Part shown: in pieces, positions 1 to 8,798 of the stretch | How positions within the stretch are numbered: position 1 is the stretch's first letter | Layout: the number at the start of each line of letters is the position of its first letter | Assembly: GCF_003258355.1 (NCBI RefSeq) | Contig: NZ_QKPO01000011.1 | Location: 155,375 to 219,374 of the forward strand | Reading direction: 5' to 3' | Source of the DNA: Confluentibacter sediminis | GTDB taxonomy: Bacteria; Bacteroidota; Bacteroidia; Flavobacteriales; Flavobacteriaceae | Length of the DNA stretch: 64,000 bases | Made by a program: the position numbers and the translations under genes | The notes under the pieces: model-generated | The model's database searches: none | What the model was told of the DNA's origin: nothing | Seen by the model: only the letters and a program-made list of their open reading frames with translations

Positions 1-391
1 TAAATCCATGAAAAAAGTAGCTGGTACATTAAAATTAGATCAAGCACAATATCGCGAGTTAGAAGCATTTGCTAAATTTGGTTCTGACCTTGATGCAGTT
101 ACATTAAATGTAATCAACAAAGGGAAACGTAATGTTGAGATTTTAAAACAGGCTCAAAATGATCCATTTACAGTAGAAGATCAAATTGCAATTATTTATG
201 CAGGTTCTAAAAACTTGCTAAGAGATGTTCCTGTTGAAAAAGTAAAAGAATTTGAAAGAGATTATTTAGAATTCTTAAGAGCAAAACACAACAATATTTT
301 AGCGGACTTAAAAGCGGGTAAATTAACCGACGAAGTTACAGATACCCTAACAGTTGTAGCAAAAGAATTATCAGCAAAATACAAAAGCTAA
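1..391 (+). CDS. atpA: ATP synthase F1 subunit alpha (C-terminal part)
   Basis: The reading frame is open from the left edge and ends at 391, so only about the last 129 codons are present. The visible part is the C-terminal helical bundle of the F1 alpha subunit, recognised by the stretch VAGTLKLDQAQYRELEAFA and the following FGSDLD. The alpha subunit carries the non-catalytic nucleotide sites of the cytoplasmic F1 head. The usual next gene, atpG, follows at 797, but an unrelated small gene has been inserted between them. An ATG at 8 is an internal methionine, not a start. Confidence 0.96.
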   Translation, partial: KSMKKVAGTLKLDQAQYRELEAFAKFGSDLDAVTLNVINKGKRNVEILKQAQNDPFTVEDQIAIIYAGSKNLLRDVPVEKVKEFERDYLEFLRAKHNNILADLKAGKLTDEVTDTLTVVAKELSAKYKS

Positions 392-422
392 TTCTGAATT
401 AAGGATTTAGAATTCTGAATTA
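390..422. repeat. Direct repeat pair upstream of four-helix-bundle gene
   Basis: The 12-mer AATTCTGAATTA occurs at 390-401 and 411-422, starting at the last base of the atpA stop and ending on the A of the next ATG. A related repeat in the opposite orientation lies on the far side of the inserted gene (768-791), so the small gene is bracketed by short AT-rich repeats. Confidence 0.6.
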
Positions 423-767
423 TGAGTTTTAAAAAAAGCGGTAATGCTATAGTAGATAAAAGTTTTTATTTTGCTTGTGATATAGTTGTTTACGCTGAAG
501 AACTCAAAGAAAAGCGGTTTTTTGAAATAGCAAATCAGCTACTAAAATCAGGCACTAGTGTTGGTGCTAATGTGAGAGAATCTCAAAGAGGTGTAAAGTA
601 CAAAAGATTTTAAAAATAAATTAGGAATTGCTCTTAAAGAAGCAGATGAGACATCATTTTGGTTGGACGTTATAGAAGAAACAAATATTTACCAAGTGCC
701 ACCAAAGCTTAGAGAGGATTGTGAAGTTCTAATTAAACTTTTAGTTTCAATTATTAAAAATTCATGA
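422..767 (+). pseudogene. Four-helix-bundle protein (23S rRNA IVS-type family), frameshifted
   Basis: The first frame (422-613, 63 codons) has the family hallmarks: a start with an early KS(F) helix, then LLKSGTSVGANVRESQRG, the loop typical of the S23/IVS four-helix-bundle proteins. It then stops after KYKRF. The missing second half continues in another frame from about 594 to the TGA at 765-767, reading STKDFKNKLGIALKEADET and on to a normal C-terminus. One extra A in the run GTAAAGT explains the break. Together the two halves give the usual size of about 115 residues. The function of the family is not firmly known. A sequencing error in the A run is an alternative to true inactivation. Confidence 0.8.
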
Positions 768-791
768 TTCATAATTTATAATTCATAATTT
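768..791. repeat. Direct repeat pair downstream of four-helix-bundle gene
   Basis: TTCATAATTT occurs at 768-777 and again at 782-791. Read on the other strand it is AAATTATGAA, which resembles the AATTCTGAATTA units upstream of the gene, so the two flanks form an imperfect inverted arrangement about 350 bp apart. Confidence 0.55.
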
Positions 792-796
792 GAACT

Positions 797-1657
797 ATGG
801 CAAATTTAAAAGAAATACGTAACAGAATATCATCGGTATCTTCAACGATGCAGATAACCAGTGCCATGAAAATGGTATCGGCTGCAAAGTTAAAAAAAGC
901 ACAAGATGCTATTACAGCAATGCGTCCTTATGCAGATAAGCTAACAGAACTTTTACAAAATTTAAGTGCGACTTTAGATGCAGATTCTGGAAGTAAATTT
1001 TCTACTCAACGCGAGGTAAAAAAAGTTTTAATTGTGGCCATTACTTCCAACAGAGGTTTAGCAGGTGCTTTTAATTCAAATATTATTAAAGAAGTTAGTA
1101 GGTTAACCACTAAAACCTATGCTAATCAAGAGGTTTCTTATGTGGCTATTGGTAAAAAAGCCAATGATGCCTTTAAAAAAACCAATAAGATTATCGCGAA
1201 TAAAAGTCATATTCTTGATGATTTAACATTTGATAATGTTGCTGATATTGCTCAAATGTTAATGGATAAATTCGTAGCAGGAGAGTTTGATAAAATTGAG
1301 ATTGTTTATAATAAATTTAAAAATGCAGCAACTCAAGAAGTTATTACCGAGCAATTTTTACCAATCGTTCCAATAAAAAGAGATGTAAATGTGAATGCAG
1401 ATTACATTTTTGAGCCATCAAAAATTGAAATCGTTGAGCAATTAATACCAAAATCTTTAAAAACGCAACTTTATAAGGGAATAAGAGATTCTTTTGCTAG
1501 TGAACATGGCGCTCGTATGACCGCTATGCACAAAGCAACAGATAATGCAACTGAGTTAAGAGATCAACTTAAATTAACTTATAATAAAGCACGTCAGGCA
1601 GCTATTACTAACGAAATCTTAGAGATTGTTGGCGGTGCAGAGGCTTTGAATAATTAA
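797..1657 (+). CDS. atpG: ATP synthase F1 subunit gamma
   Basis: The 286-residue protein starts MANLKEIRNRISSVSSTMQI and ends with the conserved helix TYNKARQAAITNEILEIVGG, the two long coiled-coil ends that form the rotor shaft in F1. The middle includes the Rossmann-like segment KVLIVAITSNRGLAGAFNSN. The full length is normal for the family. It is the last atp gene here, followed after about 40 nt by a strong terminator. Its distance from atpA (405 nt) is unusual and is caused by the inserted four-helix-bundle gene. Confidence 0.97.
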   Translation: MANLKEIRNRISSVSSTMQITSAMKMVSAAKLKKAQDAITAMRPYADKLTELLQNLSATLDADSGSKFSTQREVKKVLIVAITSNRGLAGAFNSNIIKEVSRLTTKTYANQEVSYVAIGKKANDAFKKTNKIIANKSHILDDLTFDNVADIAQMLMDKFVAGEFDKIEIVYNKFKNAATQEVITEQFLPIVPIKRDVNVNADYIFEPSKIEIVEQLIPKSLKTQLYKGIRDSFASEHGARMTAMHKATDNATELRDQLKLTYNKARQAAITNEILEIVGGAEALNN

Positions 1658-1695
1658 ATAATCATGTTAAACTAGTTTTAGCATTTAAAAATACC

Positions 1696-1725
1696 AAGCC
1701 TCACTTGAAAAGTGAGGCTTTTTTT
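1696..1725 (+). terminator. Intrinsic terminator of the atp operon
   Basis: Perfect 11-bp stem AAGCCTCACTT / AAGTGAGGCTT (1696-1706 and 1710-1720) with a GAA loop, followed by TTTTT. Confidence 0.9.
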
Positions 1726-1732
1726 CTGGCAT

Positions 1733-1740
1733 TACTTTTG
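1733..1740 (+). promoter_or_regulatory. Bacteroidota -7 element TACTTTTG
   Basis: The 8-mer matches the Bacteroidota housekeeping -7 consensus TAnnTTTG, just after the atp terminator and 30 nt before the lipoprotein ATG. No clear -33 TTTG was seen at the expected distance. Confidence 0.45.
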
Positions 1741-1770
1741 AAATGAAATTGTTATTAATTTCCATTATAG

Positions 1771-2235
1771 ATGAAAACATTTAAAAACATAATTACTTTT
1801 CTTTTCATGCTGTTCATTATGGCAAGTTTTTATCAATGTTCAAGTTCTAAAAGGCTACAAAAGAACTTGCCGTTTAAAATAGGAGAAATCTATTATCAAG
1901 AATTGGGTTCTAATATAAATATTTTCATTACCATGAAATCAAACCCTAAAAACATTTTGTTGGATAGCGTTTACTTTCAAGGCAAACAAACAAAACTTGA
2001 ATATAAAAATAATATGTTTATCGGCATATTTAAAACACTGATTATTAAAAAACAAGATATTATTATGAGTCATGAGCCTTATGCCGAATATGGAAATGAG
2101 GTGCCAAAGCTTCCTGAAACATCATCGATTAAGCCTGAGGATGACGAATGCATTGTAAGTTATAAAGAAGATAATGTTATAAAGTATTTAAAAATAGAAC
2201 ATGTTACTCAAAAAGAAAGACAATTGTATCCTTAA
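1771..2235 (+). CDS. Hypothetical lipoprotein
   Basis: This 154-residue protein has a charged N-terminus, a hydrophobic stretch and a lipobox-like FYQC with Cys23, followed by SSSKR, so it is probably a lipidated envelope protein. The rest is a small, beta-rich looking domain with no motif I recognise. It has its own probable promoter element and stands alone between the atp terminator and the envelope gene run. Function unknown. Confidence 0.75.
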   Translation: MKTFKNIITFLFMLFIMASFYQCSSSKRLQKNLPFKIGEIYYQELGSNINIFITMKSNPKNILLDSVYFQGKQTKLEYKNNMFIGIFKTLIIKKQDIIMSHEPYAEYGNEVPKLPETSSIKPEDDECIVSYKEDNVIKYLKIEHVTQKERQLYP

Positions 2236-2257
2236 ATATCAATTGCATTCAATAACT

Positions 2258-2265
2258 TATCTTTG
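2258..2265 (+). promoter_or_regulatory. -7 element TATCTTTG before the flippase operon
   Basis: TATCTTTG is a full match to TAnnTTTG and lies about 50 nt before the TTG start at 2315, giving a plausible 40-45 nt leader. This supports the chosen non-ATG start. Confidence 0.5.
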
Positions 2266-2314
2266 CTTTGTATGGGCTAAAAACGTATTTTTAGCAAGAT
2301 AAATAAGCAATGCC

Positions 2315-3739
2315 TTGAGCGTATTAAAAAAGTTTTTTAAAGACACCATTATTTATGGTTTAGCGACTGTTTTACCTCGTCTAATGAACTTTATATTAGT
2401 TCCTCTACATACTGGTAATTTAGAAACGACTAGCTATTCTGATAATACCACTTTTTACGTATATGCCGCTTTTTTCAATGTTTTATTAACCTATGGAATG
2501 GAAACATCTTTTTTTAGGTTTTTTAATAAATCAAACGAAAAAGAAAAGGTTTTTTCTACCACATTTATAAGCTTAATTATAAGCACATTTATATTTTTAG
2601 TACTTGTTTTAACATTTACCCAACAACTTTCCTTATGGTTAAATATTTCGCCAAAATATTTTAAAATATTAGTCGGATTATTAGTCTTAGACACGATTGT
2701 GGTGGCTCCCTTTGCATATTTAAGAGCTACGGGTAGGCCGATTAAGTTTGCTGCTATTAAAATCGCTAATATTATAATTTATGTAATTCTTAATTATTTT
2801 TTCCTTTGGGCCATTCCAAAATTTAATATTGATTTTCCTGGTTATGATAAATCAGATTTAGTTCAATATATCTTTATAGCGAATTTAATAGCGAGTATAG
2901 TGACTTTTTTAATGCTAATTCCGTATTTCTTTAAAACTAAATTAGAGTTTAGTATAGGTGTTTTAAAACAACTATTGAACTATGGATGGCCAATAATGGT
3001 GGCTGGATTGGCATATGTTATTAACGAAAATTTTGATAAGTGGATACTTCCTTATTTACTTGGTAAGGACATAAACGGTGCTTATAGTGGGTGTTATAAA
3101 ATTGCTATGTTCATGACCATTTTTATTCAAGCCTTTAGATTGGGTGCAGAGCCCTTTTTCTTTTCACATTCTAAAGAGATAAACGCCAAAGAAACATATG
3201 CTTTAATCATGAAGTATTTTGTAATAGTAGGGAGTTTTATGTTGGTTTTTATTATATCGTATTTAGACATATTTAAAATAGCATTAGTTAAAGACGAAAG
3301 TTATTGGCAAGCTATTACCATAGTGCCAATTGTATTAATTGCTAATTTATGCTTGGGAATTTATTTCAATTTAGGTATTTGGTATAAATTAACAGATAAA
3401 ACAATATATGGTATGTATTTATCAATTGTTGGGGCTGTTATCACAATAATTTTTAATGTGATAATGATTGAAAAAATAGGGTTTATAGCTGCTGCTTGGG
3501 CGACTTTAGCTGCCTATGGAGTAATGATGATATTGTCATATGTAATTGGACAAAAGTATTATTGTGTTCCTTACGACCTTAAAAGTATATTAGGGTATCT
3601 AGTATTATCAATTGTATTATCTATTATCAGCCTAAACACAAACACCAATTATTATATTAATACCTTTATAGTTTTGTTATTTTTGGGACTAAGTGTTTTC
3701 TTCGAAAGAAACGAATTAAAGAAATTATTAAAACGATAA
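2315..3739 (+). CDS. Polysaccharide flippase-like membrane protein (MOP/Wzx superfamily)
   Basis: This 474-residue polytopic protein has about 12-14 hydrophobic segments and the N-terminus [20 protein letters not shown] typical of flavobacterial polysaccharide-export proteins of the MOP superfamily. Such proteins move lipid-linked sugars across the inner membrane. The start is TTG: the conserved N-terminus begins here, and the first in-frame ATG (about residue 25) would remove the first helix. It ends 1 nt before dut, which indicates one transcription unit with dut and probably the nucleotidyltransferase. The substrate cannot be told from sequence. Confidence 0.87.
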   Translation: MSVLKKFFKDTIIYGLATVLPRLMNFILVPLHTGNLETTSYSDNTTFYVYAAFFNVLLTYGMETSFFRFFNKSNEKEKVFSTTFISLIISTFIFLVLVLTFTQQLSLWLNISPKYFKILVGLLVLDTIVVAPFAYLRATGRPIKFAAIKIANIIIYVILNYFFLWAIPKFNIDFPGYDKSDLVQYIFIANLIASIVTFLMLIPYFFKTKLEFSIGVLKQLLNYGWPIMVAGLAYVINENFDKWILPYLLGKDINGAYSGCYKIAMFMTIFIQAFRLGAEPFFFSHSKEINAKETYALIMKYFVIVGSFMLVFIISYLDIFKIALVKDESYWQAITIVPIVLIANLCLGIYFNLGIWYKLTDKTIYGMYLSIVGAVITIIFNVIMIEKIGFIAAAWATLAAYGVMMILSYVIGQKYYCVPYDLKSILGYLVLSIVLSIISLNTNTNYYINTFIVLLFLGLSVFFERNELKKLLKR

Positions 3740-3740
3740 G

Positions 3741-4175
3741 ATGCAAATAAAAATAATCAATAAATCCAATCATTCCTTACCAAATTACGAAACCATTGCG
3801 TCTGCTGGAATGGATTTAAGAGCCCATTTAACAGAGTCAATTATATTAAAACCATTAGAACGAACCATTGTAAAAACAGGTTTGTTTATTGAGTTGCCTA
3901 TTGGTTTTGAAGCACAAGTGCGACCACGTAGCGGATTGGCAGCTAAAAAAGGAATTACCGTTTTAAATGCTCCAGGAACTGTTGATGCTGATTACAGAGG
4001 CGAAATTGGGGTTATTTTAGTGAATTTATCTAATGAAGATTTTATCATAGAAAACGGAGAGCGTATTGCTCAATTAGTGATTGCAAAACATGAACGCGCA
4101 GAATGGATTGAAGTAAAAGAATTATCTGAAACTTCTCGAGGTGAAGGGGGCTTTGGGAGTACGGGAGTTAAGTGA
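3741..4175 (+). CDS. dut: Deoxyuridine 5'-triphosphate nucleotidohydrolase
   Basis: This 144-residue trimeric-type dUTPase converts dUTP to dUMP and pyrophosphate, keeping uracil out of DNA. Conserved motifs are visible in order: AGMDLRAH near residue 23, [11 protein letters not shown] near 56, [16 protein letters not shown] near 73, GERIAQLV near 100, and the glycine-rich C-terminal arm [10 protein letters not shown] that closes over the active site. The start is 1 nt after the flippase stop, so it is translated from the same message. Confidence 0.96.
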   Translation: MQIKIINKSNHSLPNYETIASAGMDLRAHLTESIILKPLERTIVKTGLFIELPIGFEAQVRPRSGLAAKKGITVLNAPGTVDADYRGEIGVILVNLSNEDFIIENGERIAQLVIAKHERAEWIEVKELSETSRGEGGFGSTGVK

Positions 4176-4198
4176 TTGACGAATCCCTATTAACGATT

Positions 4199-4230
4199 TT
4201 TGATTGATAAAGGAAACAATTTGAATTTTG
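4199..4230 (+). promoter_or_regulatory. Candidate promoter before the nucleotidyltransferase
   Basis: TTTG at 4199-4202, a 20-nt spacer and GAATTTTG at 4223-4230, one base off TAnnTTTG. It would allow the nucleotidyltransferase to be made independently of dut. Confidence 0.35.
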
Positions 4231-4277
4231 GAAAATAAATAAACATCGTAACAAATAAACGAATCAACTTTTAAAGT

Positions 4278-5297
4278 ATGAAAATAATAGTGCCTATGGC
4301 AGGACGTGGTTCTCGTTTGAGACCGCATAGTATTACAGTTCCTAAACCATTAATTCCGGTGGCTGGACAACCTATTGTACACAGATTAGTAAAAGATATT
4401 GCCAAAGTTTTAAAACAACCTATTGAAGAAATTGCTTTTGTTTTAGGCGACCCTGCTTGGTTTGGAGAAGATGTTGTTGAAAGTTTAAAAAAATTAGCAT
4501 TCGATTTAGGTGCTAAAGCGTCTATTTATCGTCAAGATCAACCATTAGGTACGGGGCACGCTATTATGTGTGCCAAACCATCATTATCAGGCCCTGCAGT
4601 TATCGCTTATGCAGATACGCTCATTAGGGCAGAATTTGATTTAGATCCAACTGCAGATAGTGTGATTTGGACAAAACAAGTGGATAATCCAGAAGCTTAT
4701 GGCGTTGTTGAATTAAATGATAAACAAGAAATAATCGAATTGGTTGAAAAGCCTAAAAACTTTATTAGCGACCAAGCCGTTATAGGCATATATTATTTTA
4801 AAGATGTTGCCGTTTTAAAAGATAAACTACAAGACGTTTTAAATGAAAACGTTATGAACGGCGGCGAATATCAAATTAATGATGGTATTAAGCGTATGAT
4901 GGCTGAAGGGAAAGTATTTAAAACAGGAACCGTAGATGAGTGGATGGATTGTGGCAACAAAGCCATCACTTTAGAAACCAACACTAAAATGTTAAGCTTT
5001 TTAAAAGCTGATGGTGAAGAGCAATTAATAGCGGCATCGGTTAAACTCGAAAATTCAAAAATCATCGAACCTTGTTTTATCGGAGACCATGTTGTTTTAA
5101 AAAACACGACTATAGGTCCTAATGTGTCTATAGGAGAAGGTTGTTTGGTAGAAAATTCAACTGTTAAAAATAGTTTAATACAAACATACACTACTATTAA
5201 AAATGCTAATTTAGACAGTGCCATGATTGGTAATCATGTGCAATACAATGGTAATTTTACAAGTGTTAGTATTGGCGATTATTCTATTTTGGAATAA
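4278..5297 (+). CDS. Sugar-1-phosphate nucleotidyltransferase
   Basis: This 339-residue enzyme joins a nucleotide to a sugar-1-phosphate to make an NDP-sugar for cell-surface glycans. The N-terminal Rossmann-like domain has the signature MAGRGSRLRPHS followed by PKPLIPV, the AYADTLI metal-binding aspartate near residue 113, and VEKP. From about residue 255 the sequence becomes hexapeptide repeats (IGPNVSIGEGCLVENS), a left-handed beta-helix tail. The family includes glucose-1-phosphate thymidylyl- and uridylyltransferases and mannose-1-phosphate guanylyltransferases, and which one this is cannot be fixed. It lies downstream of a flippase, in keeping with a glycan role. Confidence 0.85.
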   Translation: MKIIVPMAGRGSRLRPHSITVPKPLIPVAGQPIVHRLVKDIAKVLKQPIEEIAFVLGDPAWFGEDVVESLKKLAFDLGAKASIYRQDQPLGTGHAIMCAKPSLSGPAVIAYADTLIRAEFDLDPTADSVIWTKQVDNPEAYGVVELNDKQEIIELVEKPKNFISDQAVIGIYYFKDVAVLKDKLQDVLNENVMNGGEYQINDGIKRMMAEGKVFKTGTVDEWMDCGNKAITLETNTKMLSFLKADGEEQLIAASVKLENSKIIEPCFIGDHVVLKNTTIGPNVSIGEGCLVENSTVKNSLIQTYTTIKNANLDSAMIGNHVQYNGNFTSVSIGDYSILE

Positions 5298-5338
5298 TAT
5301 TTGTCCTGTCAACAAATGTGAAGCATATCACATATTTT

Positions 5339-6700
5339 ATGAAACAAAACATCTACATAATTTTTTTAGTTTTCGGAGCATTATTGTTTCCGGTGTATAA
5401 CTATTCCCAAGGAGATCTTAATAAAAAACCAACGGACGATTTAGGAGATGTAGATGATCAATTTCAAGAATACTTTTTTGAAGCTCTCAAGCAAAAAGGA
5501 ATTGAAAATTATGAGAGATCTATTGACGCCCTCTTAAAATGTAAAACATTAGATAAATCGATTCCAGTAGTATATTACGAATTAGGTAAAAACTACAATA
5601 AGCTTAAAAATTTTGGCTCTGCTGAAGACGCTTTAAAAGAAGCCGTAGATAAAGACCCAAGCAACGAGTGGTATTTAGATGCACTATACCAATTTTATAT
5701 AGAGCAAAATGATTATGATAAAGCCATTAAAACAGTAAAACAATTAGTAAAATATCATCCAGATTATAAAGAGGATTTAGCAGGTTTATATTTTAAAACC
5801 AAAGAATTTGATGAAGCTTTAAAAATTCTAGATGAATTAGATTCTGAATTTGGTATAACAATGTCTCGAGATATGATGAGAAATCGTATTTATGAGGTTA
5901 CAGGCAGAAAAGACGATCAAATAAAAAATTTAGAAGCACGTATTGATAACAATCCAGATAAAGAGTCTAATTATATTGCTCTTATTTTTAGATATAGTGA
6001 AAATAATGAACAGGATAAAGCTTTTGAAACAGCGAAGGAATTACTAAAAATAAACCCAAACTCTCAAATAGTTCATTTGGCATTATATAAGTTTTATTTA
6101 GAACAAAACGATACTGAAAAAGCCATTGAGTCTATGAAAATTGTTGTTAGAAGCAACGAGATAAGACCAGAAGCGAAACTTAAAGTTTTAGCCGATTTTG
6201 TTGATTTTGTAAAAAACAATCCTGAATACGAGTCAGATTTAGTAGAAGCAACAAGCTTAATTGGCGACCAAAATACAGAAAAATCATTTTTAGAACTCGG
6301 TCAATATTATTTAGCGAAAAACGACAAAGCCAATGCTCTAAAATATTTTGAAGAAGCCTTAAAATTAGATCAAGATAATTTAAGTATTTTGAAAAATGTA
6401 TTACTGCTTCATTTGGACTTGAAACAGTATAAAGAAGCCAATGAAAAAAGCAATAAAGCGATAGAAAAATTCCCTTCCCAACCTATTTGTTATTTAGTAA
6501 GTGGTGTGGCCTTAAATGAATTAAAAGAGCCTAAAAAAGCGGCTGAAGTATTAGAATCTGGATTAGAGTGGATTATAGATGACCACAAATTAGAAACAGA
6601 TTTTTATAGCCAATTAAGTATAGCTTATACACTGTTAAACAATACGGCGAAAGCAAAATCGTTTAGTGATAAAGCCAAACAATTAGAAACTCAAAATTAA
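5339..6700 (+). CDS. TPR-repeat protein, exported
   Basis: I use the ATG at 5339 rather than a GTG at 5318, giving 453 residues. The N-terminus is a short signal peptide ending near NYSQG. The rest is a superhelix of tetratricopeptide repeats, for example YYELGKNYNKLKNFGSAEDA and ALKYFEEALKLDQDN, so it is probably a periplasmic or envelope scaffold binding other proteins. The downstream neighbours are a DUF4292 lipoprotein (13 nt away) and an EnvC-like protein, an arrangement that suggests one envelope or cell-division related operon. The exact partner is unknown. Confidence 0.85.
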   Translation: MKQNIYIIFLVFGALLFPVYNYSQGDLNKKPTDDLGDVDDQFQEYFFEALKQKGIENYERSIDALLKCKTLDKSIPVVYYELGKNYNKLKNFGSAEDALKEAVDKDPSNEWYLDALYQFYIEQNDYDKAIKTVKQLVKYHPDYKEDLAGLYFKTKEFDEALKILDELDSEFGITMSRDMMRNRIYEVTGRKDDQIKNLEARIDNNPDKESNYIALIFRYSENNEQDKAFETAKELLKINPNSQIVHLALYKFYLEQNDTEKAIESMKIVVRSNEIRPEAKLKVLADFVDFVKNNPEYESDLVEATSLIGDQNTEKSFLELGQYYLAKNDKANALKYFEEALKLDQDNLSILKNVLLLHLDLKQYKEANEKSNKAIEKFPSQPICYLVSGVALNELKEPKKAAEVLESGLEWIIDDHKLETDFYSQLSIAYTLLNNTAKAKSFSDKAKQLETQN

Positions 6701-6713
6701 ACATCCTAGTCAT

Positions 6714-7490
6714 TTGAAAAAACGTACCCATATATTCGGTATTTTATTACTTACTCTTGTTTTTATTACAAGTTGTAAAACGACCAAGAGAATAGCATCC
6801 GGAGAAGCCAATTTAAGTTTATCTTCAAAGCAACTTATAAAAGAAAATGAGAGGCAATCACCAGATTTTAAAACCTTACAAGCGAAACTTAAAATCTCCT
6901 ATACTTCAGATGATAACGAACAAACCCATTCAGTAACTTTCAGAATGAAAAAGGATGAGGTTATTTGGATAAACTCTGCGTTTTCAGTCATTAGAGCCAT
7001 GATAACGCCCGAAAAAGTAAGTTTTTACAATAAATTAGATAACACTTATTTTGATGGAAATTATAAATATTTAAGCGATTTAATAGGGACAGAATTAGAC
7101 TTTAAAAAACTTCAAAACTTATTGCTTGGAGAAGCTTTGTTTGGTTTAAAGAACGAAATTTATAATCTATCCGTTATAGATGAATTGTACGTGCTTCAAC
7201 CAAAACAACAACCACAGCTTTTTGAAATATTTTATATATTAAGTCCATCACATTTTAAATTGAAGTCACAACAAATTTCTCAACCTAAGAAGTTCAGACA
7301 TTTGCAAATTGATTATTTAACCTATCAAGAAGTCCACAAGCAGTCGCTTCCAGAAAATATTAAAATTATCGCAGTAGAAGCGAATAAAGAAATGATTGCA
7401 GAACTCGAATTCAAATCTGTATCTTTGAACGAAGATTTAAGGTTTCCCTTTTCTATTCCATCTGGTTTCGATGAAATAAAACTTAAATGA
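6714..7490 (+). CDS. DUF4292 family lipoprotein
   Basis: This 258-residue protein starts at a TTG that gives MKKRTHIFGILLLTLVF, with a lipobox FITSC (Cys21), so it should be lipid-anchored in the envelope. The body, with RMKKDEVIWINSAFSVIRAMITPEKVSFYNKLDNTYF split over two strands, looks like the DUF4292 fold, which resembles LolA/LolB-type lipoprotein carriers. A role in lipoprotein or lipid handling is therefore inference. Its TGA overlaps the next ATG (ATGA), so it is translationally coupled to the EnvC-like gene. Confidence 0.8.
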   Translation: MKKRTHIFGILLLTLVFITSCKTTKRIASGEANLSLSSKQLIKENERQSPDFKTLQAKLKISYTSDDNEQTHSVTFRMKKDEVIWINSAFSVIRAMITPEKVSFYNKLDNTYFDGNYKYLSDLIGTELDFKKLQNLLLGEALFGLKNEIYNLSVIDELYVLQPKQQPQLFEIFYILSPSHFKLKSQQISQPKKFRHLQIDYLTYQEVHKQSLPENIKIIAVEANKEMIAELEFKSVSLNEDLRFPFSIPSGFDEIKLK

Positions 7491-8722
7491 TACACTATAA
7501 AAACATAATAAAATTACCTGTACTCCTTATCGCTTTATTGAGTAGTGTTTTTGTTTTTTCACAAAATAATAAACAAGCAGAACTGGAGGCCCGCCGACAA
7601 GAATTACGACGAGAAATTCAAAAAATAAGCCAGTTACAAGCCGAAAACAAATCGAAGCAAAAGTCGCAGTTGTCTCTTATTCAAGATTTTAATTATAAAA
7701 TTAGTGTGATTAATAATTTGATAAAAGTTACCAATCAACAAACCAATTTATTAACGCGGGATATTAATAATAACCAAAAAAAAATCACGAATCTTCGTAA
7801 CGAATTAAAAGGCTTGAAAGAAGATTATGCCGCTATGATTGTAAAATCATATAAAAGCAAAAATCAACAAAGTAGAATCATGTTTTTATTGTCTTCGGAC
7901 GATTTTAAGCAAGCATACAAGCGGTTACAATACATTAAACAATATTCAAACCATCAAAAGGAGCAAGGAGAAGCGATAAAGGTTAAAACACAAGAACTTC
8001 AACAAGTAAATAAGAATTTATTAAACCAAAAGAAAAACAAGCAAGATTTAATAGCTGAAAATAGAGAACTTCAAAAAACCTTAGAGAAAGAACGATCAGA
8101 CCATCAAGATTTAATGACCGCTATTAAGAAAAACATCAACTTATTTACTGCTCAAATTAGAGAAAAACAACGCGAAGCAGAGAGAATTGATCGAGAAATA
8201 GAAAATATTATTAAAGCAGCTATAGTAAGTTCTAATAAAAAAGCAGGAAATACAACAGCAACCAGTTCCACTAGCTTTGCATTAACAGCTGAAGAAAAAG
8301 TTCTAGCAGCAAGTTTTGTTTCTAATAAAGGCAAATTGCCCTGGCCGGTTGAAAAAGGCTATGTGACCCTTGGTTATGGAACGCAACCAAGCCCAATAGA
8401 CAAGTCGGTAATGATACAAAGCAATGGTGTTCGTATTGCGACTGAAAAAGGCGCAAAAGCGAGGGCTGTATTTAATGGAGAAGTGTATAGAATCGTTTTT
8501 ATTAAAAATGCCAACCCTTTTGTAATGATTCGCCACGGTAATTACTTTACTGCATATAAAAATCTTTCGAAAGTTTACGTTAAAGAAGGGGACAAGGTGA
8601 CTACAAAACAGCCTATAGGCGAAGTTTTTACAAACTCAATTGATGGAGAAACCGTTTTAAGCTTCATTGTTTTTAAAGAGGCTAAAACTGAAAATCCAAA
8701 TTCTTGGATTTATAAAATGTAG
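7487..8722 (+). CDS. EnvC-like murein hydrolase activator (degenerate M23/LytM)
   Basis: This 411-residue protein has an N-terminal signal peptide (about residues 1-26, ending VFSQ), a long coiled coil (about 27-255) and a C-terminal LytM/M23 domain (about 280-411). The M23 metal ligands look lost: the usual NHxGxD motif reads SNGVRIA, and the usual YxHL is YKNL. This matches the EnvC/NlpD type, which does not cut peptidoglycan itself but activates amidases at the division septum. No amidase gene is in the window. It is translated with the DUF4292 lipoprotein. Confidence 0.87.
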   Translation: MIHYKNIIKLPVLLIALLSSVFVFSQNNKQAELEARRQELRREIQKISQLQAENKSKQKSQLSLIQDFNYKISVINNLIKVTNQQTNLLTRDINNNQKKITNLRNELKGLKEDYAAMIVKSYKSKNQQSRIMFLLSSDDFKQAYKRLQYIKQYSNHQKEQGEAIKVKTQELQQVNKNLLNQKKNKQDLIAENRELQKTLEKERSDHQDLMTAIKKNINLFTAQIREKQREAERIDREIENIIKAAIVSSNKKAGNTTATSSTSFALTAEEKVLAASFVSNKGKLPWPVEKGYVTLGYGTQPSPIDKSVMIQSNGVRIATEKGAKARAVFNGEVYRIVFIKNANPFVMIRHGNYFTAYKNLSKVYVKEGDKVTTKQPIGEVFTNSIDGETVLSFIVFKEAKTENPNSWIYKM

Positions 8723-8727
8723 TTTCT

Positions 8728-8776
8728 GTCATAGCCTTCATCCGAATCTTCGATTTCCTGCAAAAAAACAGGAATC
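8728..8776. repeat. REP-like intergenic element, copy 1
   Basis: This contains CGAATCTTCGATTTCCTGC (8743-8761), identical over 19 nt to a second copy at 11531-11549. It folds into a GATTTCCTG / CAGGAATC hairpin that may also end the upstream plus-strand operon. The location between converging genes is typical of such elements. Confidence 0.55.
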
Positions 8777-8798
8777 TTTCTTCTACTTTAATTTAAGA

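Noticed and set aside
422..767. Programmed frameshifting in the four-helix-bundle gene
   Set aside because: The break is a single extra A in a short A run with no slippery heptamer or downstream structure; a plain mutation or sequencing error is simpler.
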